This document shows, in pieces, positions 1 through 6,443 of a stretch of 7,293 nt of DNA (within the stretch, counting starts at the first letter, position 1; each line of letters opens with the position of its first letter). The stretch is from NCBI GenBank assembly GCA_005787025.1, contig SYCH01000080.1, forward strand, positions 1-7,293, given 5' to 3'. This DNA is from Actinomycetota bacterium (GTDB lineage: Bacteria; Actinomycetota; Acidimicrobiia; Acidimicrobiales; Ilumatobacteraceae). The translations under genes and the position numbers were made by a program. The notes under the pieces were generated by a model. That model did no database searches. It saw only the letters and a list, made by a program, of their open reading frames with translations, and was not told where the DNA came from.

Positions 1-1296
1 GTCGAGGTGGCCGGGGGTCTGGCCCGCAACGTCGTCGGTCGCACCGATCCGTTCGGCGTCGGGGCCACCGGCATCGAGATGCAGTACGACAAGGTTCTGC
101 GCGGTCAGGACGGTGAGATGGTCAAGGAGGCATCCAACGGGCGCAGTCTCCCGGGCACCACCAAGATCGTGGACGACCCGCGGCCGGGTACCGACCTCGT
201 TCTCACCATCGACCGTTCGATGCAGTACCAGGTCGAGCGGATTCTCCTGGCCCGCGTCGAGGAACTCGCGGCCAAGGGCGGCAACGCCGTCGTGATGGAC
301 ACCGCGACCGGCGAGATCCTCGCCATCGTCAGTGTCCGTCGTAATGCCGAGGGCATCGCCGAATTGACCGCCGGGAACATGGCGGTTGTCGAGGCTCACG
401 AGCCGGGCTCGGTGGCCAAGGTCTTCAGTATGGCGGCGACACTCGACTCGGGTGTCGCGACGACCGATCGCATCTACGACGTGCCCGGCGTGTTCGTCTT
501 CGACGAGGGACAGGAGTACGAAAAGACGATCAAGGACGCGTATCCGCACGACCTCGAGCCCATGTCGTTGCGCGACATCTTCGTCCGCTCCTCGAACATC
601 GGCACGTTGATGGCCGCCGGCGAGGTCGGATCCCAGCGACTGCACGGTTACCTCGAGGGTTTCGGTTTCGGCAAACAGTCGACTCTGCAGTTCCCGGGCG
701 AGACGGCCGGCATGCTGAAGCAGCCCGAGAACTGGCGCGGCTCGGAGAACGCCACGATCACCTACGGGTACGGGTTCTCGTCGTCGTCGCTGCAGTTGAT
801 CTCGGCGGTGAACGTCATCGCGAACGACGGTGTGTACGTGCCACCGCGCTTGGTGCGCGCGACGATCGACGAGAAGGGTTCACTCTGGGAGGCGCCAGCG
901 GGCGAGTCACGCCGGGTCGTCTCGGAGACCACCGCCACCACGATGCAGGCTCTCATGGCCTCGGTGGTGTGCGAGGGAACGGGAACTCGCGCGCGCATCG
1001 ACGGAATCTCGGTGGCCGGCAAGACCGGAACGGGTTACAAGATCCAGGACAACGGCACCTACGAGAACGAGGACGGGTCGCGCGCGTACTTCGCCACGTT
1101 CGTGGGATTCCTGCCGGCGAACGATCCGCGCATCTCCATCCTGGTCTCGATCGACGAACCTGATCCCTCGAGCCGTGACCGATTCGGTGGAACCGCCGCC
1201 GCCCCCGCCTTCGCCAAGGTCGCCACCATGGCCATTCACGAGCTTTCGATCGAACCGCCGGCCGACGACGCCGGTTGCCCGGCGGTGGTCGAGTGA
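1..1296 (+). CDS. ftsI: FtsI / PBP3-like septal peptidoglycan D,D-transpeptidase (3' part, 5' end outside window)
   Basis: Class B penicillin-binding protein that cross-links peptide stems of new septal peptidoglycan on the outer face of the membrane, working with FtsW. The frame is open from base 1, and 431 codons are present before TGA at 1294-1296. The membrane anchor and the first part of the pedestal domain are missing, probably somewhat under 200 residues. Counting from base 1, residues about 1-60 are the end of the pedestal domain, with a GATGIE..YD stretch typical of class B PBPs. The transpeptidase domain follows, with all three active-site motifs: SVAK (S137 nucleophile, K140), SSN (197-199) and KTG (341-343). 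The protein ends about 88 residues after KTG, so there are no PASTA repeats. A GTG at base 7 is internal and not the start. The stop overlaps a GTG start of murE. First place in the order ftsI-murE-mraY supports FtsI over an elongation-type PBP2. Confidence 0.95.
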   Translation, partial: VEVAGGLARNVVGRTDPFGVGATGIEMQYDKVLRGQDGEMVKEASNGRSLPGTTKIVDDPRPGTDLVLTIDRSMQYQVERILLARVEELAAKGGNAVVMDTATGEILAIVSVRRNAEGIAELTAGNMAVVEAHEPGSVAKVFSMAATLDSGVATTDRIYDVPGVFVFDEGQEYEKTIKDAYPHDLEPMSLRDIFVRSSNIGTLMAAGEVGSQRLHGYLEGFGFGKQSTLQFPGETAGMLKQPENWRGSENATITYGYGFSSSSLQLISAVNVIANDGVYVPPRLVRATIDEKGSLWEAPAGESRRVVSETTATTMQALMASVVCEGTGTRARIDGISVAGKTGTGYKIQDNGTYENEDGSRAYFATFVGFLPANDPRISILVSIDEPDPSSRDRFGGTAAAPAFAKVATMAIHELSIEPPADDAGCPAVVE

Positions 1297-2738
1297 CCAT
1301 GACGCAGGGGACCCAACCTCGAAACGTGAGCGACCTGCTACGCGGCGTCGGTCCCTCGATGGCCAACTTGGTCACCGGTTCGGGTGATGTCGTCGTGAAC
1401 GACATCACCCATGACTCGCGCAAGGTCGAGCCGGGCACGATGTTCTGTTGCGTGCGCGGGGTGCAGCGCGACGGGCACGATTTCGCCGCCGTCGCCGTCG
1501 AGCGGGGAGCGACCGCGATCCTGGTCGATCACCGACTGGACGGGCTCGGCGAGGTGGCTCAGATCGTGGTCGAGGACGTCCGTTCGGTGATCGGGGCCTT
1601 CGCCAGCGAGGTGTTCGGCAATCCGTCCCGGCACATGTCGGTGGTCGGAATCACCGGCACCAACGGCAAGACGACCACCGCCCATCTCTTGGGTTCGATC
1701 CTGCGGACCTCGGGAACATCGACCGACGTGATGGGGACACTCACGGGAACGCTCACCACCCCCGAGGCGGCCGATCTGCAGCGAACCCTGGCGTCGCGTC
1801 ATGCGAACGGCGTTCGCTCGGTGGTCATGGAGGTTTCGTCGCACGCGCTGTCGCTCGATCGCGTCCTCGGAACCTCGTTCGCGTTGGCGATTTTCACCAA
1901 TCTCGGTCGTGATCATCTCGACTTCCACGGCACTCAAGAGGCGTACTTCGAAGCCAAGGCCCGGTTGTTCGAGTCGGATCTGTCGCGGGTCGGAGTGATC
2001 AACGCCGACGATCACTACGGACGGCGTCTGCTCGATCGCGCGTCGATCCCGATGATCCCGTTCTCGATGGGGGACATCACGGACGCCGACGTGTCGGCGA
2101 CGGCGCACTCGTACGGATGGCGAGGGGTCAGGGTGAACGTGGCGATGGGCGGCTCGCTCAACGTGATGAACTCGTTGGCGGCGGCCACCGCGGCCCGCGA
2201 ACTGGGTATCGGTCTCGAGGCGATCGTCGAAGGTCTGCGTGTCGCTCCGGTCGTGTCGGGTCGATTCGAGCACGTCGACGCCGGTCAGGACTTCGTGGTG
2301 TTGGTGGACTTCGCCCACACTCCCGACGGACTGGGGGAGATGTTGCGCTCGGTTCGCCAGGCGACCACGGACGGACGCGTGATCGTCGTCTTCGGTTGCG
2401 GCGGTGATCGCGACAAGATGAAGAGACCGATCATGGGCGAGACCGCGACGTCATTGGCCGATGCGGTCGTCGTCACGTCCGACAATCCGCGCTCCGAGGA
2501 TCCCGAGGCCATCATCGCGTCCGTCGTGGCCGGGGTTCCGGACCATCTGCGTCATCGCTTGATCGGGATCGAAGTGGATCGCCGGGCGGCGATGTCGTTG
2601 GCCTTCCGGCACGCGCGCGAGGGAGACGTGGTGGTCATCGCCGGCAAGGGCCACGAGCGCACCCAGACCATCGGCACGGAGATCATCGAGTTCGATGATC
2701 GCGCCGTCGCGCGTGAACTGTTGGAGGGGCGCCGATGA
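1293..2738 (+). CDS. murE: UDP-MurNAc-tripeptide synthetase MurE, meso-diaminopimelate-adding
   Basis: Cytoplasmic ATP-dependent ligase that adds the third stem residue to UDP-MurNAc-L-Ala-D-Glu. From GTG at 1293 it has 481 residues, usual for the family. The N-terminal UDP-binding domain carries ITHDSR..PG..F.CVRG (38-56). The central ATPase domain has TGTNGKTTT (121-129), TTPEA (155-159), the SSHAL..DR segment (182-190), NLGRDHLDFHG (203-213) and AKARLF with K222, the expected carbamylated lysine. The C-terminal domain has SGRFE, DFAHTPDGL, GCGGDRD and GKGHE (451-455). DNPR at 397-400 is the known signature for meso-diaminopimelate rather than L-lysine. GTG 1293 overlaps the ftsI stop by four bases, as at every other junction here; ATG at 1299 would shorten the protein by two residues and is a real alternative. 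No clear Shine-Dalgarno is seen, only GGTGG at 1284-1288. An early hairpin lies at 1382-1410. The next gene is mraY, with no murF between. Confidence 0.95.
   Translation: MTMTQGTQPRNVSDLLRGVGPSMANLVTGSGDVVVNDITHDSRKVEPGTMFCCVRGVQRDGHDFAAVAVERGATAILVDHRLDGLGEVAQIVVEDVRSVIGAFASEVFGNPSRHMSVVGITGTNGKTTTAHLLGSILRTSGTSTDVMGTLTGTLTTPEAADLQRTLASRHANGVRSVVMEVSSHALSLDRVLGTSFALAIFTNLGRDHLDFHGTQEAYFEAKARLFESDLSRVGVINADDHYGRRLLDRASIPMIPFSMGDITDADVSATAHSYGWRGVRVNVAMGGSLNVMNSLAAATAARELGIGLEAIVEGLRVAPVVSGRFEHVDAGQDFVVLVDFAHTPDGLGEMLRSVRQATTDGRVIVVFGCGGDRDKMKRPIMGETATSLADAVVVTSDNPRSEDPEAIIASVVAGVPDHLRHRLIGIEVDRRAAMSLAFRHAREGDVVVIAGKGHERTQTIGTEIIEFDDRAVARELLEGRR
1382..1410 (+). other. Perfect 12-bp inverted repeat (hairpin) in the start of murE
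   Basis: GGGTGATGTCGT (1382-1393) and ACGACATCACCC (1399-1410) are exact reverse complements around a 5-base CGTGA loop. The hairpin lies about 90 bases after the murE start, over codons for GDVVVNDITH. No T-run follows (ATGACTCGCG), so it is not an intrinsic terminator. It could be an mRNA structure or a protein-binding palindrome. Confidence 0.65.
2723..2729 (+). promoter_or_regulatory. Ribosome binding site of mraY
   Basis: GGAGGGG lies in the last codons of murE, five bases before ATG 2735. It is the strongest Shine-Dalgarno match in the window. It favours the first ATG of mraY over the in-frame ATG at 2747, which would be 17 bases away. Confidence 0.75.
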
Positions 2739-2756
2739 TCGCCGTCATGATCGCCG
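2735..2756 (+). repeat. Tandem 10-base direct repeat at the mraY start
   Basis: ATGATCGCCG occurs at 2735-2744 and again at 2747-2756, two bases apart and in frame, so the protein begins with MIAVMIAG. It creates a second in-frame ATG four codons downstream. Spacing from the Shine-Dalgarno supports the first one. Confidence 0.8.
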
Positions 2757-3814
2757 GCGTGACCTCGATGTTTCTGTCCTTGGTCGGGACGCGCTTCCTC
2801 ATCTCCTTCTTCCGTAATCGTGGAAAAGGGCAGCCGATCCTGGGCAAGGAGGATCACGGTCCGACGCACCACGAGAAGAAGTCGGGGACTCCCACCATGG
2901 GCGGACTCAGCATCGTCGGCGCTGCCATCGCCGGCTGGATCGTCGCCCACGTGCGCGACGGACTGGCCTTCTCGAACCAAGCGATGATCATCATCGTCGG
3001 CATCCTGGCGATGGCCGGTATGGGTCTGCTCGACGACGTCATCAAGGTCAACAAGGGTCACAATCGAGGGATCTTCTGGAAGAAGAAGGGCTACATCACC
3101 TTCGGATTGGCCTGTGCGGTCACGTGGTGGTTGGCCGCCGCGACCGACATCTCCGAGACGGTGTCGTTCACCCGCTTCGATTGGCCCGGTTGGGAAATCC
3201 CGTGGTGGCTCTGGGTTCTGTGGACCGCGACGATGATGTGGGCCACGACGAACGCGGTCAACGTCACCGACGGTCTCGACGGGCTCGCGGGCGGGTCGGC
3301 CCTGTTCGGTTTCCTCGCTTACACGATCATCGGATACTGGTCGTTCCGCAACCCCGAGGTGTACGGCGTCCTCGCGGGTGGAACCGTGAATCCCTTGGAC
3401 CTGGCCGTGCTGGCGGCCGCCTTCGCCGGTGCCTGTGGTGGTTTTCTGTGGTGGAACGCCGCGCCGGCGCGCATTTTCATGGGTGACGTCGGCGCCCTCG
3501 GGATCGGTGCGGCACTCGGCCTGTTGGCCGTGGCGACCAACACCCACTTCCTGCTGCCGCTGATTTGCGGTATCAACGTGATGGAGGCCGGCTCGGTCGC
3601 CATCCAAATGACGATCTTCAAGGCCTCGGGTCGAACTCGTCGCTTCTTCCGGATGACGCCGATTCATCATCACTTCGAATTGATCGGCTGGCCCGAGACC
3701 ACCGTGATCATTCGTTTCTGGATCATCGGCGGGATCTGCGTGGCGGGTTCGTTGGCCATGTTCATCGCCGACTTCACGCGTATCAGCGACGCCGCGTTGA
3801 AGGTGCTGCCGTGA
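2735..3814 (+). CDS. mraY: Phospho-MurNAc-pentapeptide transferase MraY (lipid I synthesis)
   Basis: Polytopic membrane enzyme that moves phospho-MurNAc-pentapeptide from UDP to undecaprenyl phosphate, making lipid I on the cytoplasmic side. The 359 residues match the family length. Visible motifs in order are GTPTMGG (51-57), the aspartate pair D100-D101 in LLDDVIKV, NVTDGLDGLAGG (176-187), NAAPARIFMGDVG (241-253, with D251) and the basic RRFFRMTPIHHHFEL (302-316). These cover the Mg/UDP-binding aspartates and the histidine cluster, so the enzyme looks active. Hydrophobic segments are spread over the whole length. The stretch 150-169 is unusually tryptophan-rich (W150, 153, 157, 158, 160, 163, 169), just before a membrane segment. 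The loop after DDVIKV (NKGHNRGIFWKKKG) looks unlike the K.RSLGL-type loop I expect there. ATG 2735 overlaps the murE stop by four bases (ATGA) behind a good Shine-Dalgarno. The stop overlaps the murD start. Confidence 0.96.
   Translation: MIAVMIAGVTSMFLSLVGTRFLISFFRNRGKGQPILGKEDHGPTHHEKKSGTPTMGGLSIVGAAIAGWIVAHVRDGLAFSNQAMIIIVGILAMAGMGLLDDVIKVNKGHNRGIFWKKKGYITFGLACAVTWWLAAATDISETVSFTRFDWPGWEIPWWLWVLWTATMMWATTNAVNVTDGLDGLAGGSALFGFLAYTIIGYWSFRNPEVYGVLAGGTVNPLDLAVLAAAFAGACGGFLWWNAAPARIFMGDVGALGIGAALGLLAVATNTHFLLPLICGINVMEAGSVAIQMTIFKASGRTRRFFRMTPIHHHFELIGWPETTVIIRFWIIGGICVAGSLAMFIADFTRISDAALKVLP
3800..3805 (+). promoter_or_regulatory. Probable ribosome binding site of murD
   Basis: AAGGTG lies inside the end of mraY, five bases before GTG 3811. 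It is a partial Shine-Dalgarno match. Together with the GTGA overlap it decides the murD start, although the murD frame is open a further 246 bases upstream into mraY. Confidence 0.5.
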
Positions 3815-5199
3815 GCGAGCGGGTACTCGTGTACGGCGTCGGTGTGGCCGGTGCGGCCACCGTCAAGGCCCTCGTCGCTCGTGGTTACTCGGTCGTGGCC
3901 GCTGATGACGACGTGACCGCCACCAAGCGTTCGTCCATGTTCAAACTCGACGTCGAATTGGTCGAATCCCCCGACGACCGTCGACTCACTGCCCTTCTCG
4001 ACGGAGTCGACTCCGTGGCTCCGGCACCCGGCGTTCCCGAGGACCATTCCGTCCTTCGCCTCGCCGCCGCCAAGCGCAAGGCCGTGTACGGAGAATTGGA
4101 CCTCGCCTACGAGTGGGAACAGTCGCGTGCGGGCGGCCCTCGTCCGATGATCGCGGTCACCGGCACGGATGGCAAGACGACGACCGTGACCATGGTCGAA
4201 TCGATGATCGCGGCCTCGGGCCGTCGAGCGGTGGCCTGTGGCAACACCGATGTTCCGCTCGTCGAGGCCCTCGACATGGACGTGGACGTCTTCGTGGTCG
4301 AGGCCACCAGTTTTCGACTGGCTTTCCTCGAGACGTTCCGCGCCCAGTCCTCGGCGTGGTTGAATCTGGCCCCCGATCATCTCGACTGGCACTCGTCGAT
4401 GGCGACGTACGAGGCGGCCAAGGCTCGGATCTGGCGCAACGTTCGTCCGGGCGACGTGGCCGTCGGTGTCGTGACCGACCCCGTCGTGTCGCGTCATCTC
4501 GACTCGTTGCGTTGCCGACGAATCGAGATCGGTGGTGATCGGGCGACCTACGGTGCGCGCGACGGAATGCTCGAGTGCCCCTCCGGTGAGATCATCGCCG
4601 TGACCGACCTGCGCCGGGCCTTGCCGCACGACATCTCCAACGCCTTGGTGGCGTCGGCGTTGTGCATCGAACCGGGATTGGCCTCGGTGGATGCGGTTGC
4701 GGAGGCCCTGCGCTCCTACGAAGCCCCCCACCACCGAATCGAGTTGGTCGCCGAAGCCGGGGGAATTCGCTGGTTCGACGACTCCAAGGCCACGACACCC
4801 CACGCCGCTCTCACCGCCATCGCCGGTTTCGACAACGTGATCCTCATCGCCGGTGGTCGCAACAAGGGACTCGACCTCGGTGCTCTCGGCGCCGCGACGG
4901 ATCGCATCAAGGGTGTCGTCGCCATCGGCGAGTCGGCCGACGAGATCGAGGGAACCTTCGCCGCGCATCGCCCGGTCCGGCGCGCGTCCGACATGACCGA
5001 AGCGGTGGCCCAGGCCGCGTCTCTGGCCTCGTCGGGAGACACGGTGCTGCTCTCGCCGGCGTGCGCCAGTTTCGATTGGTACGGCGGATATCAGGAACGT
5101 GGAGCCGATTTTGCCCGGTGCGTCATGGCCCACGTGGCCGGCACCAAGGGTGGCAAGGCGAAGAAGAGTTCGACGACCAAGACAGGAGCACGAAAGTGA
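3811..5199 (+). CDS. murD: UDP-MurNAc-L-alanine:D-glutamate ligase MurD
   Basis: Cytoplasmic ATP-dependent ligase that adds D-Glu to UDP-MurNAc-L-Ala, the step before MurE. It has 462 residues from GTG 3811, a normal length. The N-terminal Rossmann-like domain starts with VLVYGVGVAG (5-14). The ATPase domain has TGTDGKTTT (117-125), LAPDHLDWH (186-194) and YEAAKARI with K204, the expected carbamylated lysine. The C-terminal domain has HHRIEL (307-312), DDSKATT (323-329), GGRNKGLD (348-355) and LLSPACASFDWYGGY (413-427). These last motifs place it as MurD rather than MurC or MurF. Some motifs depart from the usual form: GTDGK for GTNGK, GNTDVP where GN.G.P is expected, ATSFRL where SSFQL is expected, and KATT for KATN. 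The last 17 residues are a Lys/Thr/Ser-rich tail (GGKAKKSSTTK..) beyond the fold. The start is fixed by GTGA overlap with the mraY stop and AAGGTG upstream. Its stop overlaps ftsW. Confidence 0.95.
   Translation: MSERVLVYGVGVAGAATVKALVARGYSVVAADDDVTATKRSSMFKLDVELVESPDDRRLTALLDGVDSVAPAPGVPEDHSVLRLAAAKRKAVYGELDLAYEWEQSRAGGPRPMIAVTGTDGKTTTVTMVESMIAASGRRAVACGNTDVPLVEALDMDVDVFVVEATSFRLAFLETFRAQSSAWLNLAPDHLDWHSSMATYEAAKARIWRNVRPGDVAVGVVTDPVVSRHLDSLRCRRIEIGGDRATYGARDGMLECPSGEIIAVTDLRRALPHDISNALVASALCIEPGLASVDAVAEALRSYEAPHHRIELVAEAGGIRWFDDSKATTPHAALTAIAGFDNVILIAGGRNKGLDLGALGAATDRIKGVVAIGESADEIEGTFAAHRPVRRASDMTEAVAQAASLASSGDTVLLSPACASFDWYGGYQERGADFARCVMAHVAGTKGGKAKKSSTTKTGARK
4001..4016. repeat. Perfect 16-bp palindrome inside murD
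   Basis: ACGGAGTCGACTCCGT is fully self-complementary, with no spacer, and contains a GTCGAC core. It lies over MurD codons 64-69. The flanking bases (G and G) do not extend it. A function is not evident. Confidence 0.6.
5184..5188 (+). promoter_or_regulatory. Ribosome binding site of ftsW
   Basis: AGGAG lies in the last codons of murD, seven bases before GTG 5196. It supports this start although the ftsW frame is open for 534 bases further upstream, inside murD. Confidence 0.75.
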
Positions 5200-6443
5200 C
5201 GATCGCGATCGGTCAGAAGTTCCGCGGGAAATCGGGGGGTCGCTCGGCCGACAGCCTCGCCGAACGGCGCCGGGCGGCATACGAGCGTGCCCAACGCATT
5301 CGCACGGGCGAGGGCGGACTTCGGTCGCGGTACCAGGACGTCACGTCGCGCGACCCCAAGCCGGTGGGCTTCTACGTCATCGCCGCCGTCTCGATCATTC
5401 TCGTGTTGTTCGGACTCGTGATGGTCATGTCGTCGTCCTCGATCTTCTCGTTCAATCGCGGTGATTCGGCGTGGAAGTATTTCCGGCGCCAGACCTTCTA
5501 CGCGGGTATGGGCGCCGTGGGGATGGTTTTCGCGTACAAGTTGAAACTCGAGATCCTCCACAAGTTCGCTCGCATCGCTCCGTGGTGTGGTCTCTTGCTG
5601 ATGTCCTTGGCGTGGTTTCCCGGACTCGGCAAGGAGGTGAACGGCGCTCGCGCCTGGATCGAGTTGTTCGATCAACGATTCCAGCCGTCGGAGTTCATGA
5701 AGTTGTTCATCGTCATCTACGGCGCCGACCTCTTGTCACGTCGCATGGACCGGATGAACGACTGGCGCCTCACCATGAAGCCGTTCGGTGTCGTCGTTCT
5801 GCTGGGCGCGGGCATGTCACTGGTCCAGAGTGACTTCGGCTCGTGCGCGGTGATGGTCGGCATCGGTTTCGTCGTACTGTTCCTCGCCGGTGCGCCACTG
5901 CTCCCCATGTTGACCGCGGCCGCGGCCGGTTCGGCTCTGGGTGCGTTGATCATCGCGTTGCGCCCCGACAAGTTCGTACGCATCACCTCGTTCTTCGATC
6001 TGTACGCGAATCGCGAGCATTCGACCTATCAGGTGTACCAATCGCTGATCAGTGTGTCGAACGGCGGGGTGACCGGAACCGGAATCGGAGCCGGAACCGG
6101 CAAGTGGGGATACGTCCCGTTGGCCCACAGCGACTTCATCTTCTCGACGTTGGCCGAGGAGATGGGCTTTCTCGGGGTGATCGGTCTCCTCGCCTTGTTC
6201 ACGTTCCTCATCTACTTCGGCTTCCAAGCCGCCATTTCGTGTCGCACGAATTTCGGACGTCTGTTGGCCGGGGGCATCTCCGGCTGGTTCCTGATCCAGA
6301 TCTGCGTCAACATCGGGGGAGTCGTCGCCGTCATCCCCGTCACCGGATTGACGCTTCCCTTCATCTCGTTCGGTGGTTCGTCGTTGATCGTGTCGATGGT
6401 GGCCGCCGGCCTCTTGATGAACGTGGCCCGTCGACCTCGATGA
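5196..6443 (+). CDS. ftsW: FtsW, septal peptidoglycan glycosyltransferase (SEDS family)
   Basis: Polytopic SEDS membrane protein that polymerises lipid II at the division septum, the partner of FtsI encoded in the same cluster. It has 415 residues from GTG 5196. Residues 1-55 form a cytoplasmic, strongly basic tail (RRR at 24-26, many Arg/Lys) before the first membrane helix near 57-78. Family motifs are NGARAWIEL (149-157), QPSEFMKL (163-170), AHSDFIFSTLAEEMG (310-324) and PVTGLTLPFISFGGSS (381-396). D313 in the AHSDF loop matches the catalytic aspartate of SEDS proteins. Two motifs are unusual: QSDFGS at 211-216, where EPDLGT is common, and a T/A/I-Gly repeat at 293-302 where G.GLG.S is common. 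The start is supported by AGGAG and by GTGA overlap with murD. An inverted repeat covers the start codon. Position between murD and murG argues for FtsW rather than RodA. Confidence 0.95.
   Translation: MTIAIGQKFRGKSGGRSADSLAERRRAAYERAQRIRTGEGGLRSRYQDVTSRDPKPVGFYVIAAVSIILVLFGLVMVMSSSSIFSFNRGDSAWKYFRRQTFYAGMGAVGMVFAYKLKLEILHKFARIAPWCGLLLMSLAWFPGLGKEVNGARAWIELFDQRFQPSEFMKLFIVIYGADLLSRRMDRMNDWRLTMKPFGVVVLLGAGMSLVQSDFGSCAVMVGIGFVVLFLAGAPLLPMLTAAAAGSALGALIIALRPDKFVRITSFFDLYANREHSTYQVYQSLISVSNGGVTGTGIGAGTGKWGYVPLAHSDFIFSTLAEEMGFLGVIGLLALFTFLIYFGFQAAISCRTNFGRLLAGGISGWFLIQICVNIGGVVAVIPVTGLTLPFISFGGSSLIVSMVAAGLLMNVARRPR
5197..5215 (+). promoter_or_regulatory. Inverted repeat over the ftsW start codon
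   Basis: TGACGATCGCGATCGGTCA covers the last two bases of the GTG start and codons 2-6 of ftsW. TGAC (5197-5200) pairs with GTCA (5212-5215), and GAT (5201-5203) with ATC (5208-5210) around a CGCG loop, leaving G5211 bulged. It also contains the 12-bp palindrome CGATCGCGATCG (5200-5211). In the mRNA it could partly hide the start until ribosomes finishing murD open it. The structure is seen in sequence; the role is inferred. Confidence 0.4.
6072..6101 (+). repeat. Five imperfect copies of a hexanucleotide (NCCGGA-like) in ftsW
   Basis: The units are ACCGGA, ACCGGA, ATCGGA, GCCGGA and ACCGGC in a row. They encode TGTGIGAGTG (FtsW residues 293-302), just before the KWGYVPLAHSD loop. The unit is two codons long, so gain or loss of copies would stay in frame. 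Confidence 0.75.

Noticed and set aside
778..789. Four TCG codons in a row in ftsI
   Set aside because: Short serine run in the favoured serine codon; four copies are too few to call a microsatellite.
2084..2099. Inverted repeat CGCCGAC-GT-GTCGGCG in murE
   Set aside because: Seven-base GC-rich arms with a 2-base spacer are expected by chance in DNA of this composition and length.
1338..2318. 326-codon open frame on the minus strand in murE
   Set aside because: Same reason: complement of murE, with a His/Arg/Asp-rich translation.
2552..3673. 373-codon open frame on the minus strand across murE and mraY
   Set aside because: Antisense shadow with low-complexity, charged composition and no family signature.
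3565..3810. Upstream extension of the murD frame into mraY by 82 codons
   Set aside because: It would overlap the conserved MraY C-terminus and precede the normal MurD N-terminus (VLVYGVGVAG). GTG 3811 is the sensible start.
4662..5195. Upstream extension of the ftsW frame into murD by 178 codons
   Set aside because: The extension overlaps conserved murD motifs in another frame and is Arg/Gly-rich noise. AGGAG and the GTGA overlap fix the start at 5196.
3670..5280. 536-codon open frame on the minus strand across mraY, murD and ftsW
   Set aside because: It is antisense to three well-supported genes. Its composition is rich in Arg, Gly, His and Asp with no recognisable motif, as expected from the complement of GC-biased codons.
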